A stretch of DNA of 64,000 nucleotides, taken from Macrothele yani (taxonomy: Eukaryota > Arthropoda > Arachnida > Araneae > Macrothelidae). A program made the position numbers and the translations under genes. Within the stretch, counting starts at the first letter, position 1, and each line of letters opens with the position of its first letter. The notes beneath the pieces were generated by a model that worked only from the letters and a program-made list of their open reading frames with translations, was not told the origin of the DNA and searched no databases. Where the stretch lies: NCBI GenBank assembly GCA_039090855.1, contig CM077007.1, forward strand, positions 14,495,515 to 14,559,514, given 5' to 3'. Positions 33,940-46,400 of the stretch are shown piece by piece.

Positions 33940-34684
33940 AAAGATAAAAGAAATTGCCATTAATGCACAATATCATTAAAACCCAAGACACAAGGTTAAC
34001 ATTTATTACGATAAAAATTGAAACACACTGACATTAGATCTTTCCTATCTTTAAGAAAGGTTCATCATCACATGTAAAAACCAATGCACAGAGCCCAAGC
34101 TGTCGTAAGTACGTGAAACAAAACTTTATATGACGTAAGTATTGATGTAATCAGGTAATGTCCAATAAGCGGGCTTAGTGAGATAGTCCATGTTAGACTA
34201 AGTGTCCGGATGGGAAAGATATTGTTCCTCGGAATGCTCCCGGGTAATTCCAGAGAAAATAATCTTCCAAGGAATTGGAACAAACTCAGGAAGGACATCA
34301 TTGTACACTTTTCCTCCATAAATATAAATATAAAACACTTTCTGTAAATCGTAACATAAATCTGGAAGGTTGGGGTATTCAAAATAATAGTTTTTACCCA
34401 TACTGGATAATAGGATCCCTGGTTTACGAGACAGGAAAGAGCAGTAGTATATTGGCACCAATCTGCAGAACACAAATATAGTGTAAAGATTGGTGCCAAA
34501 TTACTGCTCTTTCCCATCTCGTACACCAGGGATCCTTTTATCCAGTATGGGCAGAAAATACTATTTTCAATACTCCAACCTCCAGATCTATGTTACGATA
34601 TACAGAAAGTGTTTATATTTATAGTTATGGAGGACAAGTGTGAAAAATATGTCCTTCCTGAGTTTGTTCCAATCCCTTGGAAGC
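33940..34684. repeat. Fold-back repeat; its left part recurs inverted at 49527-49860
   Basis: Two arms of about 200 bp (34264-34464 and 34487-34684) are reverse complements around a 22-bp loop, sharing ATTGGAACAAACTCAGGAAG and AGATTGGTGCCAA near the centre. The adjoining 33940-34270 matches 49527-49860 in inverted orientation through, for example, AATAAGCGGG and AGTCCATGTTAGAC. The family is unknown to me. Open frames inside it are not convincing. Confidence 0.7.
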
Positions 34685-35027
34685 AGGTTTTGATTTTGTT
34701 TTTATCAGTAGCAACACTTGCTAGTGGCTTTATTTTTTTTACCAGCAAATTGCATTATCTACTAGCAAAAGTTTATTAACATTATACAAAAGAAACTTTA
34801 ACATGTCATGTCCCCCTCTGTTAGTCAATTATGACACATTTTGATTTCACCCCTGTAACTGTCACATTGTAATGCTGAAAAGATTACAAATATTTAGATA
34901 TAACTTACCTTTTCATGATCTTACAGATTAATTCTAAAAATTTAATTTGAATGCAAATATTTAAAAAAACATTTTTTTTTAATTTTTATTATTTAACTTT
35001 ATTCACAAAATTCAAGAATACTAATTC

Positions 35028-35176
35028 AAAATCTTATGTTATTTTCCGTGTGGTTTACGACCTGGGTTTCGGGTTTTTTCATCATACCATTTTAAAACAG
35101 CAGGCTTGGGGTCAAACTTGTCTTCAGACAGACCTTCAACCTCAATACTCATAAGAGCATTCAATGTTTGCAAGTT
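35028..35176 (-). pseudogene. C-terminal end of an older hAT transposase (part 2 of split copy)
   Basis: On the minus strand this reads NLQTLNALMSIEVEGLSEDK, FDPKPAVLKWYDEKTRN, then a stop. It directly continues the hAT dimerisation block that breaks off at 38182. The two halves are separated by the hAT element 35177-38175 and share the 6-bp duplication CAAGTT. Confidence 0.7.
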
Positions 35177-35702
35177 CATAGATGCCAACCTCTAAAAGTA
35201 GTTTTCAGTAACCAACATGTTCATTTTTCAGTAATTTTCAGTAATCCAGTCTACAGCGGCAAATTTGGGTATTTAACACTGCAACAAATTTTAATCTGTC
35301 AGAACTATTAACAAAATAATAATAATAATAATAATACAATAAAAAATAATTTGCTAGTGGAAAAATTTAAAATACTGTCTACCAGAAAAATATAATAAAT
35401 TACCTCCAGACATGAAGAAAAATTATTCCTTGGAATGTTTCCAATTATTATGATAAACTGGCTGTAGTTGCCATTTTGGCTTTCCTTAGTTCAATTTGCA
35501 AAAACTTCTTCTGATAGCATAGTTCACTGTGTGCAATGCTGTTTATTTTTTCTACGAATAAAGAAGGCAGCACATGACTACTTAAATTAGGTCTGAATCA
35601 TTCATGTTTTTTTTTTCATAATACTGAAAATTCTTTCTGTACTTGCATTGCTATGAGGGACTATTAAAATCATTTTCATAAGTTTGCTTAATGATTCATA
35701 CT

Positions 35703-37070
35703 TTAACTGGCCACTTTCATTTTCATTAAAGAAATTCTGTGCCACACTTCATCCATTCTCCCAGAAGTAACAGCACAGTTAAAATTTTCAAACTGGTATT
35801 GAGTAAATTCAGATTCCACCTTGTCAGATTCTTCTGGTTTCAAAACTGGAAACAGGGAACACATATATTGGACTGATGCAAAAGAAACACTTTGCCTTAA
35901 TGCTACATCTGCAATTTCAGCATGACTCAGAAATTCATCATTAAGTGGAAATTTTCTTAAAATGTAATTGCAGCCTGCCTTGTAAAATTTCCTTACCTCA
36001 GAATAAAAAGTAGCCACTGTGTCTTCACTCAGATCTGCAGTTGTGCCTATATAAGATCTCGCTTTTGACACAATTACGAGATCACAGTTTTCTTTTTGAT
36101 TTCTCCTTCTTTCAAAATTTCCATCTGCAAGAGATGTTGCTGTCACATCAAATGCTGATGGCTTGATAAATCGTACAAGCCAATTCAGATAACAGACTAT
36201 GAAGTTTTCTTTTTAATACATGCACAAGCGGAGCTTCCTGCTGCAAGAACACGTTAACAGATGCAAACAAAGGAAGAGTAGCAGATAAAAAAAGACAAAG
36301 TTTGGATGAAGGATTTCCAATCATACTTGCAAGGTTCTTATACTGTGAATTAGCTTCTTCATTGTCACTACAATAATGTTCTACAGCCTCTCACTGTTCT
36401 AAAATTCTGTCAATGGATTCCAAAAGTGATAACCAGCAAGTATTGACATGCTTTAGAATTTTGTGTGGTTTAGTACCACAAACAGCTTGACTCAGTTTTA
36501 GATTGTGTTTCCTCTTTGAACTTTTCTCCAAAAAAAAAAAAAAAAAAAAAGTATAACTGTATCAGAAACTGCTCAACATTAAATCCTTTCAGTTGAGTAG
36601 CAGATTTCTGTGCAGCTAAATTTACTAAATGGCATGAACATCACTGCACTATGATTGCAGGCTGAACCTTCTTTATGTGAGAAACAACACCCTTTACTTG
36701 ACCTATGATAGTGTTTAGCATTGTCACAGGACACAGTTGCTCCATGAGATATTTTTTTAACAAACTCATTGTTCAAAACGTTGAATATTCCTTCACCTGT
36801 ATTATTACTTGATTCAACCAATGATAACAAAGCAGTTTAATTTTTCCCTATTTTTTCGTCAAAATATGTTATTGTAATGGGATACATTTTATTTGCTTGA
36901 GCATCATTACTTCCGTCCGTAGATAGAGAAAAAGGATTTTTTTTTTAAACTTCAGATACGATGTTACTTGTAGAAACACTGGCCATGTGTTGAATTAGTG
37001 CAGTAGCCTTGGTTCTTCCACACAAATATTTTTTTGCCATCGCTGAATCGGGAAACATGGCTTGAAATAA
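35703..37070 (-). pseudogene. hAT transposase, fragmented
   Basis: From 37070 downward the minus strand reads MFPDSAMAKKYLCGRTKATA, then NPFSLSTDGSNDAQANKMYP (first catalytic Asp), ALLSLVESSNNTGEGIFNVL and ISHGATVSCDNAKH (second Asp region). At 36500-36190 follow LKHVNTCWLSLLESIDRIL, LFLSATLPLFASVNVFLQQE and PLVHVLKRKLHSL. At 36146-35703 come VRKFYKAGCNYILRKFPLND and AEIADVALRQSVSFASVQYM. Stops and frameshifts lie between the blocks. The final dimerisation block is weak or absent. It is the same subfamily as 846-2896 and a more distant relative of 11185-13172. Confidence 0.82.
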
Positions 37071-37079
37071 CGGTTTTTC

Positions 37080-37700
37080 AAGCCTTCAGTTTTCGGAAAT
37101 TTATCCAACATTTTCAAGCTGAATTGACTTCACTTTTCGGAAATTTATCCAACATTTTCAGGCTGAAATACAAATATTTATGGAATAAAAATGATATGTA
37201 ACAATACTGGGTAGAGGAAACATCGCAAGAAAAAAAATTACGATCACCAGAGAAATCTTACCTCCGTCTACTTTCTGTTTTCGAAGGATGAAATTCAAAT
37301 TCCGTCCTCCAACGGAGAAAACGACACCCCCCCCCCCAGCTGCCGCCGCCGCCACCAATCCTTCCAAATTTTAAGTTCAGTTATGCATCGATTTCGTACA
37401 TGGTCCAAATGATAACAAAAAAAGACGGAATTCCTCGAATCAGCGTGAGAACCTCGTCGCCGAAGATTACGGAAAAATTTTCGGGTGGCCTAACTTCTGT
37501 TTTCGGAAATCGTTGCCTACAATTTCAAGCTGAAATTATGCAATGAATTTATATTTAACAGTACTGAACAGAAGCAACATCGCGAGAGAAAAAAATATGA
37601 TTACGGGAAAATTCTGCACTTCGTTCAACTTCCGTTTCCAAACGTTTAAAAAGACAAAACAATGTCCCCAGACGGAATACGACCCCCACCCCCAACTAAT
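37080..37700. repeat. Tandem 140-bp-type units in the 5' part of the hAT element
   Basis: Repeated motifs TTTTCGGAAATTTATCCAAC, ATTTTCAAGCTGAAAT, AACAATACTGG and GAAACATCGC recur in order. The same series forms stand-alone arrays at 53670-54290 and, on the other strand, 59390-59960. Confidence 0.65.
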
Positions 37701-38181
37701 ATCCCGAAAATTTCTTCACTTTTGCATCGATCTCGAAAATGACAAAAAAAAAAAAAAAAAAAACGGAGGGGAATCTGCGAATCCGCGGAAGAATCTCACG
37801 TACGAATTAACCGCTGAATCGATTTCGAATGTCGTAAGATAACGCTAAAATATCGATGACCGGTAAATTTTAACTTTTGGCGCAGATTTCGTAGAAATGG
37901 CGATTTTTTAGCAGAATGGCGCAAGAACAACGTTTTGGCGCGGACTGGCGCAATTGGCGTAGGTCTGGCAGCCCTGAATGTAGCATTTAATTTTTTTCCC
38001 CCAGAAAAACTTAAAGAACCAACAAAAATTTTTAAGTTGATGAAAATTTGCTTTCTATCTCAGAAAGTTAAATCAAATGGCGATTTTCCGTAATTTCAGC
38101 GGTGTTTCCGTACTTCCATAACAGCAACCAAAAATCCGTAAAATTACGGAAAATCCGTACTAGTTGGCATCTATGCAAGTT

Positions 38182-38440
38182 TAACCTGCCCCTCCAATCA
38201 CCCTGGATTTTCTTCATGAAACTGAGCCCAACCTTACATGCAGAAGTAGATAAGGGAAATATACTGGATATTTCTACTTGTGCCAAAATGTTTTTATGTT
38301 TGAACTATTCAAGAAACAGTTTCCAGAAAGCAGTTGTTCCTTTTTGTATGTGTCTAAAATATTCCACATGCACAATGCAGTGGCACTTTACAGTTCACAC
38401 CAAAACATTCAACATTTTTCCACTAGCAAGTTTTGCAAGA
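38182..38440 (-). pseudogene. hAT dimerisation region (part 1 of split copy)
   Basis: The minus strand reads FKHKNILAQVEISSIFPLST, then SACKVGLSFMKKIQGDWRGR at 38290-38182. This is the conserved hAT C-terminal dimerisation block (the pattern LPLST--CERGFS-MKKI). It is cut after RLN by the insertion of the hAT element at 38175 and resumes at 35176. Upstream sequence to 38440 is degenerate. On that side it meets the left inverted end of the large DNA transposon. Confidence 0.7.
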
Positions 38441-39483
38441 GTGTCATCCCACTTCAAATCACCCAGCATTTTCACAAGATGTCACCCACCCACCTCAAAT
38501 TTTTGTGAAAATTGGGATAAAGTATTGTACTGGTGTGATATGAAACCAGTTAAAATTTTAGGTCAGTCAGTCCAGTAGATCTTGAGTAATGTCACTTTAA
38601 AAATTGGGTAGCTCTGCCTTTGAAGTTTTCGCACTATGAGCTTTCACAACTACACTGTAGGACAAAAAAATTCATAACTTCACAACTAACTGTTGCAGCC
38701 ACATAATTTTCTTTCTTAAATGATCTACATGATCCATACATTTTGGGAACAACTTGTTTCTGCACATTTTCAGTATTAAAAGAACACTTTTTTGGTAATT
38801 TAATGATGAAAGACATGGAAAAATGAGGCCACATTTTTATTAAACAAAACATTTTTTTTCAAAATGAGCCCCCACTTCATATTTACTAAAAATACGTTCA
38901 TGTGTGTATTATAATGTAATCTTTCATTAGGAGAAAAAATACTTTGGGCAATTCGCAATTTTGGCGAGGGGGAAAAATAAATAAAAAATGCCGTGTTTTA
39001 TATGTGGAACATTCCGACATGATATTACGCAATTTTTTTAATTAAGTGGTTGCTTACCATTTTATACACTTTTTCGCCCCATAGTTTAACCCTATCAGTG
39101 AGTAGCTCAAAGCAATTTTTATTTTATTTTTATGTGCCATCATCTTGGATATACGTTCATTTTTCTTTTCTGCGGCAGGCCAAAATAGGGCCTCACAAAT
39201 GGTTTTGAAAAAATGCAATTGCTTTCCTCTTATTGTAGATCGAAAGTTTTGGTTTTCACTACCTTAAAGAGGACCTTTTCGCCTTACAGAAAATGTGTAA
39301 AAATGATAGAAAATATTTTTTTAACCTTGTTTAAAATGGCATTGAAATCTTCAATGCTCACAAGCATAAATCACCATTTTTTATGGATTATTAAGGTGAC
39401 TGGGAGTTGGAACCCCAAGTTGGGAATTTTTGTGTAATAACTATGGCTAGTAGTTTTCAGTTATGGAGAACATAAGTCTGGGA
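38441..39483 (+). repeat. Left inverted end of the large transposon
   Basis: It aligns with the reverse complement of 48331-49443 through AGATCTTGAGTAATG, ATTCATAACTTCACAACTAA, ATTAAAAGAACACTT and GGTGACTGGGAGTTGGAACC. The inner boundary is just after AAGTCTGGG. It is AT-rich and non-coding. Confidence 0.85.
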
Positions 39484-40429
39484 GAACACACACATGCACA
39501 CACACACACGCCACGTACGTTTCAGATCATCAGCAAATAAAATAATTTATTTTGGATCTTCAGATTTTTTTCGTAGGTACATAGTACATAAATTCAACAA
39601 GGAGAAATATTCTACTTTCATATTTAAAATGTGCAATCAAATAAAAGTAATTTAAGCTGTTGAATGTAAAAAGTTGTAATAAGGTACAGGAATTTTCTTT
39701 AGTTAGTTTTTCATGCAGTGTATGTAAATACTTTTAAGAAAAAAAAACAAAAAAAAACGTCCAACCTAAATGTTTTTGTACCAATAATGAAATGCCCACC
39801 ATAAGTACTAATGAATGTTGAGTCCCTTTTCCCAAATCATTCCTCCTTACTGATCTGTTGACGTTTTTCCGATCTCTAAATTAATGGGCCAATATTTTTG
39901 GATCGGGAAAACCCGTCACCAGATCCACGCACTCTCAATGAGAGTGATAATTTTTGTCATGAGATGATCTCAAATCCCTTTGGCAAGGAGGAAGTTAGAA
40001 AAAAAAATAGATTTAAGAGTCAAGAAAAATCAAGTAAATTCTTTTCATTTATTTTATTTTATTTCTGATTTCTCTGTGAAGTGTTGATCTCTCTGTATTT
40101 AGTTAAATTTATGTGAATAGGTCTAGGTAAGTTAGCCTTCTGATGTCTGTTTCTAGTTAAGGGATGTGTAACTAGCTGGGAAGTAGATTTAAGAAAGTTT
40201 GACATCATGCTATATTGCTGGTTTTTTTGTTGTTCTTCTTTCATGCAATGTTTTTTTTTTCTTCCTTCCATTGCATTTTTTTAGTGCACTGTTTACTTTC
40301 AGGGAAGAGATATTAGTGAAGTTTATTTTAGTGCAGTATATGATGTAGTGTATATGAATTGATTTGCCTTAGTTTCTTAAGTGTATAGTGCAGTTTATAT
40401 ATGTATAGTGTTAGATGTATCAGTTTAAA

Positions 40430-41880
40430 ATTATCGGCGACGCCGCAGCGTTCGGCGTTATTGATCGTCGGGATAACATAGCGATAAAAAGAAAAATCGT
40501 AAGGTTGTAGTTCCGTATTTACCGTCGTTATCGCGATTTCTTTTATTATATTATTCTGTAAGCTTTAATAATTGAAAAGTAATTTGTAAACATATAGTGT
40601 ACGAGGTAATGAGGTATTTTATCGTATTGTAGTTGTATCTAATGAGAAAAAATGCGTGTTTATGCCATATGTCAGTAGCGTGTATTAAAATCGTTGTTGT
40701 GTGTATCGGGCTTAATTTAGTAACCTTTCTTAATTAAAATCTTGCTTAGTATTAATATTTAGTTGGTTTTAGTATGAATCTTACTTGGTATTAACTAGTG
40801 ATAGTATAATTCAGCGACTGATAGAAAAAGCGGGTCGGCGATCGCTCCGTAATGAAGTGACTTTCCTAAGTTAATTGCGCGTGTGCTATCGTCAATGATA
40901 TTTAATAGTCATTTAGTAAAATAATAAAATTGTGGCTTAATGCATCAGGACAAAATAAGAAATCGTTGCTTTACGCGATTTTTTCGTAATTCCGATCGTC
41001 GTACCTGTAGCTAGAGAGAATTCGATTTTTAGGCGTTACGAAGTTAATTGTAACGATGTTCGTTAATGTTAGTTAATTTGTTTAATGAATTTTTGTAAAG
41101 GTGGTTCTCTAAAAGTCTTTGTTCAGAAAGAAAGAGAACGAAAATGGCTACAGTTTCTGGTGTCGCTTTTCTAAAAGCGATAAATTCGTAGAATGGCATC
41201 TGTGAGGACGTTTTCCCAGCTTTACCAGTGCAGAAAGTCCGATTTATTTATGCTCTTGTTAACTTCGAAAAGGCATTTTTCGCTTGGCACAGGAACACGT
41301 CGGGATTTGGGCGGAATTCTGCGAGGTTCACCGCAGCGCCCGTTTTCGTGGGTCAAAGTTCAAGCCTGACTCCGAGAAGATGCGAGCCAGCGATTTCTGG
41401 GAATTGCGTCTTTCTCTCCGCCTTCTGACTTAACTTCGGGCCAATTGCCTTCCGCCATTTCGGGCGCGTGCGCAAGGGATTTGGCGAGGAGCGGAGAATT
41501 TTTGCGTGCTGCTACACACTTCTATACCAGACTTCGTAAGGGAGAGTCCCACAATAAAAAAAAAAAATCGAGTAAAGGAGGGGAGTCCGCACGACGGACG
41601 TCCGGATGCCGAACCTGCCGTAACCTTCCAGCACCGGGAACGTGCGGCCGCGGTGGCCCAAGAACGGTAGGAACGATCCTTTTCTTTTCAAACTCTTTTC
41701 ATGGCTCAAAGTTTATTCTGCTGCCGAGATGGCGCGAAAAAGTGCTTGACATCGTCCTGAGGCAATAGCGGGCATTACGCCTCGTAACCCGCTCGGTAAC
41801 ATCGCTGCCGCCTGTCGTCGTGTGTGAGAGAGAAAGTCTCCTCAAAGGCCGGCATCGGGAGTAAGTAAGAAAAAAGAATA
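40430..41880 (+). promoter_or_regulatory. CpG-rich block, possible promoter and first non-coding exon
   Basis: In an AT-rich setting this block has many CG dinucleotides (for example ATCGGCGACGCCGCAGCGTT at 40433 and GTGCGGCCGCGGTGG at 41642). No long ORF of a recognisable family is present. A consensus splice donor, GGGA|GTAAGTAAG, lies at 41860/41861, and CCGAGATGGCGCG near 41725 resembles a YY1-type initiator. It lies inside the large transposon, upstream of and in the same direction as its SHGK ORF, so it may be that gene's promoter and leader. It could also be a captured host promoter. Confidence 0.4.
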
Positions 41881-43261
41881 AAAGAAAGGAAGGAGAAGAG
41901 GAAAAATCCTACTATGTCATCATAAGCGCATCAGGCCCCGTTTCCATGGCGTGCCGGCTCTCGTAGCAACAGCACAAACACCAATTCCAATTCGGCATCA
42001 AAAGGAAAATTTAAAGAGGAGGAAAAACGAAGAGAAAAAAAAAGAAAAAAAATGAGGACCACCTAAAATTGAAAGAAAAAAATGTGTCTTGATCAGAAAT
42101 GGAATGATGTAAAAGGTTAAAATTCAGGGGTGAAAAAAAAATGGGGGGAAGGTGAAATTAAAATGGGAGGAAAATAGGGAAATGCAAAATGTATGTTTGG
42201 AATTAATGGTCTGGCCAGAACCAACAAATGTAATATAATGTCATTGTGTTTTTTTTTTTTTTGTAAAAATGTCTAGTTAATGCCAGTGACCAAAGAAATG
42301 GATTGAAGTATATTAATTTTGGTTTTCTGTTAGAACAGGTTTTTTTCGTTAGCCCAAATGAGAGGAAAGTGACTTGACATTTTTGTTTGTTTGGTTTTTC
42401 TGTTACTGTAAAGTAACAAAAAGATTTTTCCAGGTAACTGACCAAAAGCAGTGTGTTGTAAAAAAAAAAAAAAAAAAATTTAAAATGTCACTCTTAACCA
42501 TCTAAATCTAAATTGTAAAGAGCATTTAGCTCAAGGTTCAACAGGTATCAGATATGCACATCGAGCATTAAGCTCTTAACACTCTTTGAGTGAATGATCA
42601 CATTCTTTGATGAGTTTTGTAAGGCAGGCTGGTAACCAAATTGTGCCACTTACCTCCTCCATCCTCTAAACCCACAGGTAAAAACTACTTGGTTTGCAGA
42701 CCAGGGTTTCTGAGAGGAATATTTAGGACTGTTAACATACTCTGGACTCTAAAATTCATAGCTAAATTCTTTTTTTATTCGGCCTAGCCACCTGAAGTTT
42801 CCTTGTATCGAGTGTTTTTCCAACATGTGCCTGGGAGCACAAAATAAATTTATAGTTAACCTGGAACATATGTTTAATCAAATTATTTTGTGTCGTATGT
42901 GAATTTCTCTTGTCGGTGGTGGTGGAATCACCTTCCATTTACTGGGAGTTTTTAAGGATCGTACCTGGGGTGTTAGTCGTTGATGAAAAAAATTCTTAAT
43001 TGGGGTCCCTAGATTGATCACCGGCCATTTTCTTCTTTTTAAAAATAAAATTGTGTCATAATTTGCATTTTTTCAGAAGTAAGTTCATCATCATAATATA
43101 ATAATATTTTAAACAACCAAACCACGACGTATCATTACAGGACTTTAAAATAAAGTTCTATCACTTGCTATCTCTGTTTTTGCCTCCTACTAAATTTCTA
43201 GTCATTGTGGATGTTTCTATTTCCTTCAGTTTAGAGAAAAAGTTGTGCATTACCACAGACT
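41881..43261. other. Interior of the large transposon without recognised gene
   Basis: A-rich tracts (42000-42180) and AT-rich non-coding sequence lead up to the SHGK ORF. The upstream part of that protein may be encoded here but is not recognisable. A pyrimidine-rich acceptor-like TTTCCTTCAG lies at about 43222. Confidence 0.35.
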
Positions 43262-43423
43262 GTGAGAAATATTGAGTATTTCACTGATGGTTGTTCTGCA
43301 CAATATAAAAACCGCAAGAATTTTCTGAACTTGCACATGATGAACAGGATTTATTTTAGATTGGTACGGAAGTGGTCATTTCTTGCAGCAAGCCATGGCA
43401 AGTCACCATGTGAGGGTATTGGT
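43262..43423 (+). pseudogene. SHGK-family protein, 5' part, split by LINE insertion
   Basis: The translation includes IEYFTDGCSAQYKNRKNFLN, then RKWSFLAASHGKSPCEGIG. The conserved elements are F-DGC-QYKN, WSF(F)A-SHGK and C-GIG. I know this signature only from uncharacterised multi-copy metazoan proteins and cannot give a family name or biochemical role. The multi-copy nature and the enclosing inverted ends suggest the transposase or an accessory gene of the element. The frame is cut after CEGIG by a 3.4 kb LINE. The last 51 bases are duplicated on its far side (46841-46891). Confidence 0.6.
43373..43423. repeat. 51-bp target duplication, left copy
   Basis: This 51-bp stretch recurs at 46841-46891 with a single mismatch (GAGGGT against GAGAGT). 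Both copies lie inside the SHGK ORF and bracket LINE copy 2 exactly. Confidence 0.92.
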
Positions 43424-46400
43424 ACATACATATCACTAAGCTGTTCTCTGAGATTCAGAGGTTAGCTCCAAAAAGAAATACAAACTACCAGATATTTTTA
43501 CTTACTGTTGTTGTATCAAGCTTGTCAATTTACAGCGATCTTGACATACAACTCAGGCTTCACTGATATCCATTACACGCCGTACACAAGATCTTTTATA
43601 CTTCATACTCATAATCTTTTTCTCATGCAGATATTCCTGAATCTGATCTACCCATGTCTTCCTTGGCCTTCCTCTGCCTTTCCTTCCTGCCACTTGGGCT
43701 AAAAACATTTTCTTAGTAAGCATCTCTTCACTTATTCTTTGAACATGGCCAAACCACCGAAGCATATTGGTCTCCATCTTGCAAACAACATTTTGCTTCG
43801 CATCACACAACTGCAACACATCTTCATTCCTCACACAATCAGACCGTGTCTTGCCACAAACCCCACATAAGAAACACATTTCTCCAGCAAACAAATTACT
43901 TCTATGTTTCATCTGCAGTACCCAAGTTACACTGCCATACATCAGAGTAGGAAAAATTACACTTTCATAAACAGCCATGTGGGACTCTCTAGAGAACCCA
44001 TCATTGCTGTGAAAACCTCCCAGAGCACCTATGACTTTCAATGAAGAATTCACTCGCCTACTAATTTCACCATCCAATTTGTTCTCTCTGTCAAACATGC
44101 TCCCTAAATACACAAACTCACTCACCTGGTCAATCACAGTGCTGTTTATACTTACATTACATTCAGTGCTACCAGTTCCTCTCTCAAACACCATAACTTT
44201 GTTTTTTCCCTTATTTATACTCAGTTTGAATTTCATGCAAATTTCGTACATCCGAGACAACTTACTCTGCAAATCACTTTTGCTCTCTGCCAACAGGACA
44301 GTGTCATCAGCATACAGCAATCTGCAAACACGAATATCACTAAGACATAAACCACTATCATCTATTTTGGCATCACACATGCATGCGTCCATATATATAT
44401 TAAACAGCCATGGTGACGTTACACAACCTTGTCTAACTACTGCACCAATAGAAAACCATTTTGATAAAACACCATTCACTCGTACACAAGCTCTACTACT
44501 AGCATACATGGCTTTTACACTATTAAGTAGATTTCCAGTAACACCATATTCATTCAATACCTTTCCACAAAAGTGTCCTATTTACTCGGTCATAAGCTTT
44601 CTCTAAATCTATGAAGGTAGCAGAAACTTTCTTACCAACAGCCAGATACTTTTCAATCATTGTGTGTAATGCAAAAATCTGGTTAGTGCAGCCTTTACCA
44701 GGCATAAAACCACTCTGAACATCCCACACTTTTTCTGATGTAAGACCCCGTACTATTTCAATAACAACCTTACTAAACACTTTCTCTGGCACGCTTAGTA
44801 GGCTAATACCATGATAGTTCTTGCATTCAGTCTGATCACCTTTTCCTTAAAGAAGTGAACAATAACAGCATCCTTCCAATCCCGAGGGACCATTCCTAAC
44901 TCCCAGTACAACTGGCAAATTTCAGTCAACCAGTCAATTACAGAGTCACCACCATATTTCAACATCTTGGCAGTGATGCCATTAACTCCCGGACCCTTAC
45001 CATTCTGAAGAGATTTTAAAGCTTTACACACTTCTGCTCTTGAGATTCCTCCTGTGATTCCATCCCTCACTGTAACATCATCTGCGTCTGTCTCAGAATC
45101 ATCTTTGCATTTCTGATCTAATAACTCACAGAAATATTCATCCCATCTTTCACTTAACTCATTGGGCTCCCATATCATTTCCCCAATCTCATTCTTCACA
45201 CAACTTACAACTTTTTTTTCCCCTATTTTTCCTGAGTCTCCTGTATTTCCAGAAAGACTTCCTATCTTTCCAAAAAGCCAATTAATGACTTTCCACCTTC
45301 TCCTTCCTATCTTTTGCCTTACTCTGGCAAACCAGCTTAGCCGCTTCACGCTTCTTACAGCGATATTCAACCACAGAGACTCTACCTTGCAACATCCCCA
45401 AATAGGCTTCCTTATTTCTCTTTACTGCCTCTTCTATCTTACTATTCCACCAAGCATCACCTCTATTGTTACCCACTATTGTGGTGCCACAGACATCCTT
45501 AGCAGCAGTGACAACACAGTTCTTAAAACATTCCCACTTCATCCCTCTCACCAGACTTCAGCTCCTTCAGTCGTTCTCTGAGTAAGTCAGAAAAATGCTG
45601 ATGATCTTCAAGGACCCTATCAACCTTTATTCTTTCTATCCTGGGTCTTTTCTTATTCCTTTTCCTCCAACTAACATTAAGTTTCACTCGTGACACTACC
45701 AAGTAATGATCAGAACCAATATCCACACCTCTCATCACACGGGTGTCAACAAGACACCTGTGTGCTGATCGTACACAACAAAATCTATCACAATCAGCCG
45801 AATCTATCACACTCAGACGCTGATCGTACACAACAAAAGCTATCGCACTCTTTTGACCAAGAGTACAATTTTACCAAGTAAATGTGTGGATATACTTGTG
45901 GTTGAAAAATGTATTAGATACACACAAACCATTCTCAATGCAGAGTTCGATTAATCTTTTGCCATTATCATTCACACAAGGATCATTAAACTTACCCAGA
46001 ACATTGTCAGAAATTGCATTCTGCACACCTACTCTAGCATTGAAATCCCCTGCTATGATAACTTTTTCTTTAGCACCAAACTGGCTCAAAACAGCTTTTA
46101 GCTCATTCCAGAAATCTTCCTTCTTATCAGAAGGTTCCGAGTCACAAGGAGCATACACTACAACAATTACAATTCTCTGAAGATTCACTTTCAAACGAAT
46201 CCAGAGAATTCTCTCACTTACGCAACTATAGTGAATCAAGTTGTTCTTCATCTTTTCACTTAAAATCACACCTACACCAGCCTGTCCTCTCACATTATCC
46301 AATACTCCAGACCACACACTCACTGTGCCATTCACTTCTTCTACCCCAATTTGCTTCCTTTTGGTTTCACTTACCCACAGCACATCCAGTCTATACTTAT

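Larger units (their letters stand above)
35177..38175 (-). mobile_element. hAT-type element inserted into another hAT gene
   Basis: The ends are 13-bp perfect inverted repeats CATAGATGCCAAC. The flanks are the direct 6-bp repeat CAAGTT (35171-35176 and 38176-38181). The element is 2999 bp. Its transposase remnant lies on the minus strand at 35703-37070, and the 5' non-coding kilobase (37080-38160) holds tandem 140-bp-type units. The same 6-bp duplication size and CATA start are seen at 11032-14172. Confidence 0.82.

Noticed and set aside
38102..38578. Plus-strand open frame of about 158 codons
   Set aside because: It is the antisense of the hAT dimerisation region and then crosses into the inverted end of the large transposon.
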